From positions 751,852-815,851 of the forward strand of contig NZ_JAVXZY010000002.1 in NCBI RefSeq assembly GCF_032337115.1: a DNA stretch of 64,000 bases, written 5' to 3'. Position numbers and translations under genes: made by a program. This stretch comes from Roseateles_C aquae (GTDB lineage: Bacteria; Pseudomonadota; Gammaproteobacteria; Burkholderiales; Burkholderiaceae_C). Below, in pieces: positions 51,359-62,000 of this stretch. The notes under the pieces are model-generated. The model saw only the letters and a list, made by a program, of their open reading frames with translations. It was not told the DNA's origin and did no database searches. Each line of letters begins with the position of its first letter. Within the stretch, counting starts at the first letter, position 1.

Positions 51359-53911
51359 CTATTGCGATTCCGCCTCGCGCAAGCTGCTCATCACCGGCCG
51401 CTGCAGCACGCCGCGCAAGCCCCACCAGCCGGCCAGCTGGGCCAGCAGGGCGCCGGCCAGCATGGCGCCGAGTGGCACCCAGAGTTTCAGCTCCCAGCTG
51501 AAATCAAAGACATAACGGGCCAAGGCCGCGCCCAGCGCCAAAGCCGCCAGCCCGGCCAGAAAGCCGGCCAGAGCACCCACACCGAGCAGCTCAGCTCTTT
51601 GCACCTGCGCCAACAGGCCCGAGCTGGCGCCCAGTGCGCGCATCAGCGCGAACTCGCGGGTGCGTGCCTCCCGGCTGCTGCCTACCGCCGCGAGCAAGAC
51701 CAACAGGCCGACCGCCAGCGTGAACGTGAACAGGAACTGCACCGCCTGCGCGACCTGATCCAGCACCGTCTGCAGCTGCAGCAACTGCGCCGTGACGTTG
51801 ACGCTGGTGATGTTGGGGAACTCTCGCGCCAGCTCAGCATCAAAGGCAGCGCCGGGCGCATGAAAGGCGCTGATATAGCTCTTGGGGAGTTCAGGCATCG
51901 AGCGGCGTGGGAACATCACGAAGAAATTGACGCGCATCGAGGCCCAGTCCACCTTGCGCAGGCTGCTCACACGGGCCTCGATCTGCGTACCAGCAACATC
52001 AAAGCGCAGCCGGTCGCCCAGCTTGATGCCCAACTGCTGCGCGAGGCCCTGCTCGACGCTGAGCCCGTCGGCTTCCTCATCGACCCATTGGCCGGCAATC
52101 ACCTGGTTGTGCGCCGGCAGCTGCGCCGCATGGCTGAGATTGAACTCGCGCTCCAGCAGCGCGCGCGAACGCTCTTCGCCCTGCTGCTGCGCGCGCAGCG
52201 GCTGGCCATTGAGCGCAATCAAGCGGCCCCTGATCATCGGATACCAGTCGTAGCGCTGCACACCGAGTTGCCGCAGTCGCGCTTGAAAGGCCTCGCCCTG
52301 CTCGGGTTGGATATTGATGACAAAGCGGTCCGGCGCGTCCTTGGGCGTCGCGGCACGCCAGCTGCTGATCAGGTCCGTGCGCAGCATCACGAGCAAGCTC
52401 AGCGCCAGCAGCCCTACTGCCAGCGAGGCCACCTGAACCACCACAAAGCCCGGGCGCGCCGCGACCTGGCGTGTGGCCAGCATCAGCCAGCGAGGCGCGC
52501 CCGCCTGCGGAACGGCCAGCCTCAAGAGCTTGACCGCCAGCCAGGCCAGCAACGCAAACAGCAGCAAGGCCGCGCCGAAGCCCAAGGCCGTGATCAGCCC
52601 CAGGCGCCACTCGCCTGAGATGGCCACCAGAATGCCGGCAAAGCCGAGCAGGCCGCCGCCCAACACCAGCGTCGAGCCCATGCGCACGGCCCCGAGGTCA
52701 CGCCGCATCACACGCAGCGCCGGCACGGCAGCCAGCTGCAGCACCGGCGCCATGCCAAAACCCATCAACAGGCTCAGGCCCAGGGCCAGACCGCCCACAG
52801 CAGGCCAGACGCTGGGCGGGGGCAGGTCGACCGCCAGCAGCCCGGCAAGCAAACGCAAGAAGACGAAGTGCAACCCGAATCCCAGCGCCACGCCGGCAAG
52901 ACTGGCCAACAAACCAGCCGCACCAAAGGCGAGGCCAAAGGTCCAGGCAATGCGCGCCTGTGACTGCCCAAGCACCCGCAGCATCGCGCAAGCATCAAGA
53001 TGGCGGGCCGCGAAGTCGCGTGCGGCGAGGCTCACCGCCACAGCGGCCAGCAAAGCCGCCAGCATGGCGACCAGCTTCAAAAAGCGCGCTGCCCGATCCA
53101 GCGTCTGTCGCATCTCGGGGCGGCCGTTCTCCAGCGATTCCAGCCGAACACCGCGCACCTCATCGCGTTCGACCAGCTGTTTGACCTGCTCGATAAAGCG
53201 CGCCGCTGCGCTTCCACCGGCTTCAGCGGCCACCGCCAGCCGATATGTCACCCGGCTGCCAGGCTGGATCAGGCCGGTGGCGGCCAGGTCGGTCTCGGCC
53301 AGCATCAGCCGGGGCGCAAAGCTCATGAAGCTGGCCCCACGATCGGGTTCGGTCCGGATCACACCGGCAATGCGCAGCTGCGATTCGCCGAGCAAGACCT
53401 CGTCGCCCAGGCGCAGCGCCAGCGCCTGCAGCACTTCGGCATCGACCCACACCGTGCCTGGCGCTGGCGCCCCCACCAGCCGGCCATCGCCCAGCTGCAG
53501 CCGTCCGCGCAGCGGATAGCTGGCACTGACCGCCTTCACCGACACCAGGCGGGTCGCCCCGCCTTGGGCCTCAGGCGCACGCGCCATGCTGGGAAAGCTG
53601 ATCGAGCGCATCTGCGCCAGTCCCAGGCCATCGGCCAAGGCGACGATGCCGGCAGGCGTCGGCTTGTCACTGGCGACCAGGGCATCGCCACCAATCAGTT
53701 GCGCTGCATCCCGCTGCAAGCCAAGCTGCATGCGGTCAGACAGGAAGCCAACCGCGCAGACCGCCGCCACCGCCAGCATGACGGCCAGCCCCAGCAAGCG
53801 CATCTCGCCGGCCCGCCAGTCACGCCACAGCTGGCGCCAGGCCAGTTGCATGACATGGGGCAGGCGCGACGGCTGTGCCGGCGAAGCGGTGGCGGGGGCT
53901 GAATGGCTCAT
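51359..53911 (-). CDS. FtsX-type ABC transporter permease (YbbP-like)
   Basis: The 850-residue protein has ten or so membrane helices: one near the N-terminus, two FtsX-type blocks (about 265-430 and 720-845) and a periplasmic MacB-like domain after the first helix. This is the YbbP/LolE-like layout of a fused permease. YbbP works with the ATPase YbbA; no ATPase gene lies next to it here, so the partner would be encoded upstream beyond the divergent gene or elsewhere. The stop is 150 bases past the end of the inverted repeat. Confidence 0.9.
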   Translation of the reverse strand: MSHSAPATASPAQPSRLPHVMQLAWRQLWRDWRAGEMRLLGLAVMLAVAAVCAVGFLSDRMQLGLQRDAAQLIGGDALVASDKPTPAGIVALADGLGLAQMRSISFPSMARAPEAQGGATRLVSVKAVSASYPLRGRLQLGDGRLVGAPAPGTVWVDAEVLQALALRLGDEVLLGESQLRIAGVIRTEPDRGASFMSFAPRLMLAETDLAATGLIQPGSRVTYRLAVAAEAGGSAAARFIEQVKQLVERDEVRGVRLESLENGRPEMRQTLDRAARFLKLVAMLAALLAAVAVSLAARDFAARHLDACAMLRVLGQSQARIAWTFGLAFGAAGLLASLAGVALGFGLHFVFLRLLAGLLAVDLPPPSVWPAVGGLALGLSLLMGFGMAPVLQLAAVPALRVMRRDLGAVRMGSTLVLGGGLLGFAGILVAISGEWRLGLITALGFGAALLLFALLAWLAVKLLRLAVPQAGAPRWLMLATRQVAARPGFVVVQVASLAVGLLALSLLVMLRTDLISSWRAATPKDAPDRFVINIQPEQGEAFQARLRQLGVQRYDWYPMIRGRLIALNGQPLRAQQQGEERSRALLEREFNLSHAAQLPAHNQVIAGQWVDEEADGLSVEQGLAQQLGIKLGDRLRFDVAGTQIEARVSSLRKVDWASMRVNFFVMFPRRSMPELPKSYISAFHAPGAAFDAELAREFPNITSVNVTAQLLQLQTVLDQVAQAVQFLFTFTLAVGLLVLLAAVGSSREARTREFALMRALGASSGLLAQVQRAELLGVGALAGFLAGLAALALGAALARYVFDFSWELKLWVPLGAMLAGALLAQLAGWWGLRGVLQRPVMSSLREAESQ

Positions 53912-54050
53912 CGGCGCACTGTAGCCGCAGCCACCCTGCTGATGCTGTCAGTCATGGCATGCCCCTGCGCCGACCAGCATGCAGCCGCCTTGAACTCAGC
54001 CTTCAAGCCGCTTCAGCGCCGATCGACCGCCAGGCTGATTCAATCAGGCC

Positions 54051-54890
54051 ATGGATAGCAAGCCCTTCCCCGCCCTGTTCTTGTCCCATGGCTCACCGAT
54101 GACGGCGCTTGAGCCCCGCGAGGCTGGCGCCTTCATGAGCCAGCTGGGGCAAACGCTGGACCACATTTGGGGGCGGCCCCGCGCCGTGCTCGCGCTCTCG
54201 GCCCATAGCCTCGCGCACGGCCTGGTGGGCCTGGCCGCCGACCGGCATGAAGCCGTCTATGACTTTGGCGGCTTCGACCCCGCGCTCTACCGGCTGCGCT
54301 ACGACGCCCCCGGCGCACCAGCACTGGCCGACCGTCTCGCCGCCCTGCTCGGAAGTCGCTTCACCCGACATCCCCAAGGTGGGCTCGACCATGGCATCTG
54401 GACCCCGATGCGCTACCTCTACCCCGACGCCAGCGTGCCGGTGCTGCCCCTGGCCTGGTCGCCCCACGAGAGTCCGGAACGCCTGTTCAAGCTTGGGCAA
54501 GACCTGGCCCCGCTGTTGCGCGAGGGCGTCCTGCTACTGGCCAGCGGCAGCATCACCCACAATCTGCGCCTGGTGTTCCAGGGTCATCCCGAAATCGATG
54601 CCGCCGAAACCCCGGCCTCGGCGGCTTTTCGCGAATGGATCAGGCTGCAGTCCACCGCGCGCGCCTGGCCCGCCTTGTTCGACTACCGGCGCCAGGCGCC
54701 CCATGCCGTCGACATGCACCCGACCGATGAGCATCTTCTGCCCTGGTTCATTGCCGCGGGCGCTGGCGGCCCGGACGCCGTGCCACAGCGCCTGCACGCC
54801 AGTCTCACTTATGGCTGCCTGGGCATGGACGCCTACGCCTTTGGTGACCAGGCTCTCAAGTTGCAAGTGGCCTTGCACCGCAACGACTGA
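54051..54890 (+). CDS. ygiD: YgiD-type extradiol dioxygenase
   Basis: The 279-residue protein is a DODA-type extradiol ring-cleavage enzyme, like YgiD (4,5-DOPA dioxygenase). The metal and catalytic residues are visible: H13 (LSHGSP), a His in LSAHSL near 51, the GLDHG Asp-His pair near 113 and VDMHPTDEH. Length matches the family (about 270). It is divergent from the permease and precedes tRNA-Gly. The natural substrate is not fixed by sequence. Confidence 0.92.
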   Translation: MDSKPFPALFLSHGSPMTALEPREAGAFMSQLGQTLDHIWGRPRAVLALSAHSLAHGLVGLAADRHEAVYDFGGFDPALYRLRYDAPGAPALADRLAALLGSRFTRHPQGGLDHGIWTPMRYLYPDASVPVLPLAWSPHESPERLFKLGQDLAPLLREGVLLLASGSITHNLRLVFQGHPEIDAAETPASAAFREWIRLQSTARAWPALFDYRRQAPHAVDMHPTDEHLLPWFIAAGAGGPDAVPQRLHASLTYGCLGMDAYAFGDQALKLQVALHRND

Positions 54891-54906
54891 CGCCGAAATG
54901 CCTGCC

Positions 54907-54912
54907 TATAAT
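54907..54912 (+). promoter_or_regulatory. Sigma-70 -10 element upstream of tRNA-Gly
   Basis: A perfect TATAAT lies 34 bases before the tRNA 5' end, with no good -35 at the usual distance. Confidence 0.5.
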
Positions 54913-54946
54913 GGCGCGCAGTGCAGCTCAGGCTGCGCGCAGCATG

Positions 54947-55020
54947 GCGGGTATAGTTCAGTGGTAGAACGCTAGCTTCCCAAGCTCGATATGCGGGTTC
55001 GATTCCCGCTACCCGCTCCA
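54947..55020 (+). tRNA. tRNA-Gly (anticodon CCC)
   Basis: The 74-base cloverleaf has a 7-bp acceptor stem (GCGGGTA/TACCCGC), the D loop with GTTCAGTGGTAGAAC, anticodon loop TTCCCAA with CCC at 54979-54981, the GGTTCGATTCC T arm and an encoded CCA end. The anticodon stem has one T-C mismatch (54973 and 54987). Confidence 0.96.
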
Positions 55021-55099
55021 CTTCTCTGCTGTCGCCCGGTTGCTTCATCGACCATCTGCCGACTCATCAGCGTTCAAGACGTGCCCCCCACGATTCCCC

Positions 55100-56071
55100 T
55101 CAGCACGCCGTTGCGCTGACTCTCGCCCGGCCCGCGGCCTTGGCTGCATACAACTGCTCATCGGCCTTGGCGAGCAACTTCTCCGGGCTGCCGCCAAGCG
55201 CCGGGAAGCAGGCGGCCAAACCGATGCTGACGCTGACCACCCCACCCTGCGCCGCATGCTTGTGGGGAATGGCCAAGGTCTGCACGGTGGCGATCATGCG
55301 GTCGGCGACTTGCACGGCGCCATCGAGCTCGGTCTCCGGCAGCACACAGGCGAATTCCTCGCCACCAAAGCGGCACATCAGGTCCGGCGGGCGGCGCAAA
55401 AGGTTGCGCAGGCATTCAGCCACCCGACGCAGGCAGTCATCGCCGGCCAGATGGCCGTACTCGTCGTTGAAGCGCTTGAAATAGTCGACGTCGACCATCA
55501 TCAAGGCGAGGCTGCGGCCATTGCGTCGGGCACGCTGAAACTCGGCCTGGAAGCGCTCGTCAAAGAAACGGCGGTTGTGCACGCCCGTCAGCCCGTCCAA
55601 AAACGCCAGTTCGCGCAAGGCATCACTCTGGCATTTCAGGGTCAGATGGGTGCGCACCCGCGCGCGCACCACGGCGGGCGTGAAGGGCTTGGCAATGAAA
55701 TCAACCGCCCCCAGCCCCAGCCCATGGGTTTCCTGCTGGGCATCGGTATGGGCGGTGACAAAGATCACCGGGATCTCGCGCAGCCTTGCATCGGCCTGAA
55801 TGCGCCGGCAAACCTCATAGCCATCCATACCGGGCATCTGCACATCCAGCAACACCAGATCGGGCTGGCGCTCCTGACACAGTTGCAGCGCTTGCTCGCC
55901 ACTGGTCGCCATGAAGACCTGGCAGTCGCTGGCGAAGATCTGGTAGAGCGCTTGGATATTGACCGGCTGATCGTCAACGATCAGCAGCTTGGGCTTGCGT
56001 CCCCAGGCCTGTTGAACCGCTTGGAACAGGCCCGGCGCCAGCAGATCGGCTGATTTGCGATCCATGGTCAT
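55100..56071 (-). CDS. REC-GGDEF response regulator (diguanylate cyclase)
   Basis: The 323-residue protein has an N-terminal receiver (LLIVDDQPVN, VLLDVQMPGMDGYEV, AKPF) and a GGDEF-family cyclase with the active GGEEF motif and an I-site RPPD five residues before it. The ATG at 56071 overlaps the stop of the giant kinase gene (ATGA), and GGAGGAG precedes it, so the kinase and this protein are very likely a pair: the kinase HPt would phosphorylate this receiver and raise c-di-GMP. Confidence 0.95.
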   Translation of the reverse strand: MTMDRKSADLLAPGLFQAVQQAWGRKPKLLIVDDQPVNIQALYQIFASDCQVFMATSGEQALQLCQERQPDLVLLDVQMPGMDGYEVCRRIQADARLREIPVIFVTAHTDAQQETHGLGLGAVDFIAKPFTPAVVRARVRTHLTLKCQSDALRELAFLDGLTGVHNRRFFDERFQAEFQRARRNGRSLALMMVDVDYFKRFNDEYGHLAGDDCLRRVAECLRNLLRRPPDLMCRFGGEEFACVLPETELDGAVQVADRMIATVQTLAIPHKHAAQGGVVSVSIGLAACFPALGGSPEKLLAKADEQLYAAKAAGRARVSATAC

Positions 56072-59000
56072 GCCAGCTCCTCCAGCCAGGCCTTGACGCA
56101 ACTCGCGGCGGCCGCAAAGTCAAGATTGGCAATCGCTTCCTGAAGTTGCTCGCGGCGCTCCGGATACGCGCCGCCCGACTCCGTCATCAGGCTTTCGAAG
56201 AACTGCAGCGCATCCATATCGCTGTCCTGCAACAAGCCGAGCCCCTGCTTGAGGGCGCTGCGCAGTGCGCTGGAGCCCGCATCGCCACGAGCCCGCCGCT
56301 CAGGTTGACCGGTTCGCTCTGCGCTTGCGCGCAGGGGCGCATCAGGCAGCACCGCACGCAGGCGTTGGGCGGCCTCATCCAGCATGGCACTGCCAGCGGA
56401 CAAGTGATGCTGGGCCTCAGCCTGCCAGTTCGCTTGGGGCAGTTGACCACTGGCCAGCGGCTTTTCACCTTGCGCCGCCCAGCGTGCCAGGCCGTGAGCG
56501 CCAACCGTGGCGGATAGCCCCTTGAAGGCATGCAAAGCCTGTGATGCGGCTTCGCAGTCAGCTGTCGCCAGCCACGCCGGCAGCTTGTCTTGCAGCTGAC
56601 GCGCACTCTGGGCGGTAGATGCCAAGGTTCGAAGATAGAGACTGGTCTTGCTCATGAATCGATCAAGCCCTTCCTGCAGGGCCAGTTGCTGCGCCTCGGC
56701 CCAGGCAAGCAGCTCAGCCGGCAGCTGGGCGGGTTTAAAACGCGGCAGGCTCGGAACTGGGGGCTCGCCCACGGCCGGCTCCCGTCTCACCAGCCCAAGC
56801 AGCACGCTGACCAGCTGATCGAGCTCGAAAGGCTTGCCGACATGCGCATTCATGCCGGCTTCGCGGCTCTGCTCAAGATCGCTGGCCATTGCATTGGCGG
56901 TCATCGCAATCACCGGCAAGTCGCTGAGACCGAGCTCCTGACGCAGCTTGCGCGTCGCCGTCAATCCATCCATCACCGGCATCTGCACGTCCATCAGCAC
57001 GGCGTCGGGCAGGCGGTGCTGGCGTGCCAGCCAGTCCAGCGCCAGCTGACCGTTCTCGGCCACGCTGATCTCTGCTCCCTCATCGGCCAACAGTTCGGTG
57101 GCCACCTGCTGATTGTGTGGATTGTCCTCAACCAGCAGCAAGCGCAAGCCGGCCAGCCGTGCACTGCGCTGCGGTGGCAGGTCGTCAAAGCCTGAATCCG
57201 GTGACGGTGCATTCAGTGCGTCCAGCAGCATGCCGGCACTGATGGGCTTGACCAGCATCGCATCTGGCGCATCAGCACTTATTTCGCTGAGCTGCTCGCG
57301 GCCCTGCGCACTGAGCAGAGCAACCCAGTGCAAGCCATCCAGCGCCGGCAGCTTGGCGCGCAGCGCCTGTTGCCAGGCTTGCTGGCCAGGCAGCTGCCAG
57401 TCCAGCAACACCGCATCAAAGCGATGCGGCACTTGCAGCAGCGCCTCGGCCTGAGCCAAAGAGCTGGCCAGTTCAACGCTGCAGCCCAGCCCGCTGGCCA
57501 TGGCCGCCAGCACATGGCGGGCCTGGGCATGGTCGTCGACAATCAGCAACCGTTGCACCGTCGGGGCTGCGATGGCGCCCTCGCCAAGCAGCGGCGGCAC
57601 CGGCAGCTTCAGCACAAAGGAAAAGCGGCTGCCGTGGCCCACTTCGCTGTCCAGATGCAGGTGCCCGCCCATCAGCTGTACCAGGCGCTGACTGATGGCC
57701 AAGCCGAGGCCGGTGCCGCCAAAACGCCTTGTCGTCGAGGCCTCGGCCTGTGAGAACGCACTGAACAGGCGCTCGCGGTGCTCCTCGGCAATGCCGATAC
57801 CGGTATCGGCCACGGCAAACTCAATCTGCGCCTCACTGCCCACCGGCTCACGCAGTTGCACGCTGACCACCACCTCGCCCTGCGCGGTGAACTTGATGGC
57901 ATTGCCGGCCAGATTGATCAGCACCTGCTGCAGACGCAGGGCATCGCCCAAGAGCAACGCCGGCACCCGAGGGTCGACATCGAACAGCAATTCCAGCGGC
58001 TTGCCCCCCAGATTGGCTGCCATGATGACGGCCAGGTCGCGCAGCAAGGCCTCCAGCCGGAACGGTTGCGGATCCAGGCCCATCTTGCCGGCCTCGACCT
58101 TGGAGAAGTCCAGAATGTCGTTGAGCAGGCTCAGCAAGGAACGCGCCGCCCCTTCGGTCTTGCTGGCGTAGTCGAGCTGCCGCACGTTCAGTGGCGTGCG
58201 CTTGAGCAGCGTCAGCAGGCCGAGAATGGCATTCATCGGCGTGCGAATCTCATGGCTCATATTGGCCAGGAATTGGCTCTTGGCCACGCTGGCCTGCTCG
58301 GCATCGCGCCGCGCCTCTTCCAGCCCGGCCTCGTAGTCCTTTTGACGGGTGATGTCGATGAACACGGCCAGATAGCCATGATTGACACCATCGCGGCCGC
58401 GCAGCTCGCTGATCACCTGCAGCACCTGGAAGCGTCGGCCCTCCTTGTTGATATAGCTGCTCTCCACTTCGCGATTGAGCTGCGAAGGGTGAACCAGCGC
58501 GGCGAAGCCATCGAGCTGTTCACCGGTCTCCGCCGAGACCCGCTCCGCCAGCGCTGCCAGGGCCAGCGGCGGCAGGAAGGCGGCCGACGTCATCCGTCCG
58601 AGCACTTCCTCGGCGCGATAGCCCAGCATCTGTTCGGCGCCGCGGTTGAACAGGCTGATCTGCCGGTCGGTGCCACTGGCGACAATGCCGACCTTGGTCG
58701 ACGAGTCCAGCACCGCATTGAGCAGGGCCACCGTGCGGGCGAGTTCCTGCGCGGCGCGGCGCTGCGCCGATACATCGGTGTAGGTGGAAACAAAGCCCAG
58801 CCCGGGCACCGGCGCGCTGCGAATTTCCAGGCAGACCCCATCAGGGCGCATGCGCTCCCAGTGATGCGGTGAGTGAAGCGCATAACGCACCCGCTCCATG
58901 CCCAGCTGCAGCGCGGCCGCTTCGCTGATATCGCCGAAGTCTCCTGCCTTCCAGCGGGAGCGCAACAGTTCGTCGACGGAGAACTGCGGCCGCGCCCGCA

Positions 59001-62000
59001 TGGCGTCGTCCAGCTCGTACAGCTGGTCGTACATATTGTTGTGCAGCACCATTTGCAGCTGCGGATCAATCACGGTCAGACCACAGGGCAGGTTCTCCAG
59101 CACCACCCGCAACAGCTCGTTGCTGCGCTGGCGCTCACCCTCCAGCCGCTTGCGCTCGCTGATGTCCACATAGGTGGTGACAAAGCCGCCCGACGGCATC
59201 GGCGCGCCGCGCACTTCCAACGTTATCCCGTTCGGCCGGGTTCGCTCCAGCTGATGCGGCTCGGGGTAGCGAGCGCGCTCGATGATTTCTTTCACGACGG
59301 GCTCAACGTCCTCGATGGCGCCATACTCGCCCCGCACAGCATTGAAACGGATGATGTCTTCGAAGTGCGTCTCGCCCCCTTCGAACAGCTGATCCGGGAA
59401 ACCAAGCAGGCTGCGGAACTGCTGGTTGTGGGCGATCAGCTTCAGCTCACCATCGAAAACGCTCAGGGCACAAGGCAAGCTGTCCAGCACACTGCGCAGC
59501 AGTGCGTTATTGCTACGCATCTGCGCCTCGAGTGCACGGCGTCCGCTGATGTCAGCAAAGGCTCCGAGCACGCGGCGCGCCTGCCCCTGCTCGTCGCGCT
59601 CCAATTCGCCAACGGATCGCAACCAGGCCGGCCGGCCGCGTACCGTTCGAAGCTCCAACTCCAGATCCCAGCTTTGCCCTTCGCTGCTGGCAAGCAGGAT
59701 GGCGTCCTGCAGGTACTCGCGGTCACGGGGCAGGAAGCAGTCGAGCATCTCGGCCAGGCTCGGTGCCCCGCAGGCTTCCATCTCGAACAGCGCCCAGTTC
59801 TGCTCGGAACCGCTGAGGCATTGATCGCTCAGCTCGAGGGCCCAACCGCCGACGCCGGCCAGGCGCTCGGCACTCTTGAACAGCGCCTGGCTTTCGCGCA
59901 GCTGCTGTTCGGCCTGCTTGCGCGCCGTGATGTCCAGATGGGTGCCAGCCATCCAGGTCGGCTTGCCATCGGCATCGTGGGCGATCACCTTACCGCGCGA
60001 CAAGACCCAGATCCAGTGTCCGTCACGGTGCTTCAGCCGCAACTCCGCCTCGTAGGCGGGCAGTTCGCCGGCCAGATGTCTGCGCGTCAACGTGACGGAC
60101 TGGCGCAAATCGTTGGGATGCACATGCTTGCGCCAGGTCTGCAGACTCAGCGGCTGCAACTCGGACAGCTGGTAGCCAATCATCTCGGCCCAACGCTCGT
60201 TGAAGATCACCTCATCGGTTTGCAGATTCCATTCCCAGGTCGCCGCATTGGTGCCGTCGATGATGCTGTTGAGCCGCTCCCGCTCGCGTCGCAGCTCGCG
60301 CGAGGCCTGCCGGGCTGCGGTCACGTCCTGGCGGATCGACACATAGCGCTCGATCTGCCCGTCGTCGCCGCGAATCGGCGCAATGATGCTGTCAACCCAA
60401 TACAGCTCACCGTCCTTGGCCCGGTTGCATACCTGGCCGCGCCAGGATTGGCCCATGCTGATCTTCTGCCACACCGCCCCCCAGAACTCACGGCTTTGCA
60501 CGCCCGAGTAGACGATGGCGTGGGTATGCCCCAGCAGTTCCGCCTCGCTGTACTTGCTGATCCGGCAGAAGGCCTCGTTGGCGCTGATGATGATGCCGCG
60601 CGCGTCGGTGATCGACACAATGGCATGCTGCCGGATGGTGCTGAGCAAATCGTCGTTCTCGCGCAGCGCAGCAGCCAGGCGCAACTGATCGCGCTTGCGC
60701 TCGGAGATGTCCAGCGCAATTTCGATGAAACCCGTCAAGCGCCCCAAGGCGTCGTGCACCGGCTGCACATCGGTTTCCACCCAGTAAAGCTGACCGTCCG
60801 CACGGCGATTGCACACCTCCTGCCGGCAGCCAAGGCCGGCACGTGCCGCATCGATGAAGGCCTGAGTAACCTGGGGATCCGAGCCGGGATGGGCAAACAG
60901 CTCGGCCGCCGTCCGGCCCATGGCCTGCTCGGCGCTGTAGCCGCTGACCCGGCTGAAGCCATCGTTGACCCAGGTGATGCGCAGCTGTGCATCTGTGCAG
61001 ATGACGGCATTGGCGGTGCGCTGGGCCACCGTGGCCAGGCGTTCCAGGTCCTGCGTCAGCCGGTGGGCCAGCGCCTCTGCCCGCTGGCGCCCGATCAATA
61101 GCAGCCACAGGGCCAGCGCCAGCAGCAGCGACAGCGCAGCGCCAGCCAGGGCCACCCACAGCGGTCCGGCATTGCGTTGGCCGCGCACGAAGGCATCAGT
61201 CGCCGTCACCTGCAGAGTGATATGGCGTCCGCCGAACTGCAGTGTCTGCAATCGCTGCCACGGCGCGCCCTGCGCCATCGAGTCTTTCGCCGAAGCAAAA
61301 AGCTCATGCCCGCTTTCGGCTTTTTCACCCTCAAACACCTCAATCGCGAGCAGCCCTTCGGCCGCGCGCCCCAGGTCCAGCAGCAACTCATTCGCCACGA
61401 TGGGCGCGCAGGCAAAACCCAGCAGCGCACGTTCGCGCTGTGCTGCGGTCTGTGGATCGCTGCCGCGCCGGTAAATCGGCACGATCAGCATGAAGCCCGG
61501 TTGCTGTTGGCCAAAGCGAGGCAACATCAAGCGACCGCTGAGGCTGTCCTCGCCGTTGCGCAGAGCACGCTCGATGGCTTCACGCAGCACCAGATCAGCG
61601 CCCAGATCGCGGCCCCACAGCTCGACGTTGTTGGCCAGCGGTTCGATGTATTTCAGCACGTACAGCGGCGTCGCTTCGCCCGGCCCACGCTGCACCTCGA
61701 AGTGGCTACCACTCTCCTCGGTGACTCGCGCCTGGAGTTGGGGCAGGTCGGCCACGGCCGTGCGCTCGGCAATGCCCAGGCCGAGCAAGCCGGGGTACTC
61801 ACGGTTCAGATCGTGCGCATCAACAAAAGCCCGCAGCTCATCCAACTGCACGGCATTGCCAGCCGCATAGATGCCACGGGTGCCATGCAAGGCATAGACA
61901 GGCAGTTGAAGACGCCGGTTCAGCTCCAGCTCGACCCGGTGCGCGAGTTGCTCAAAGCGCAGGTCCGTCTCTTCATGCAGTTGGGCGGCCACCCAGCGGG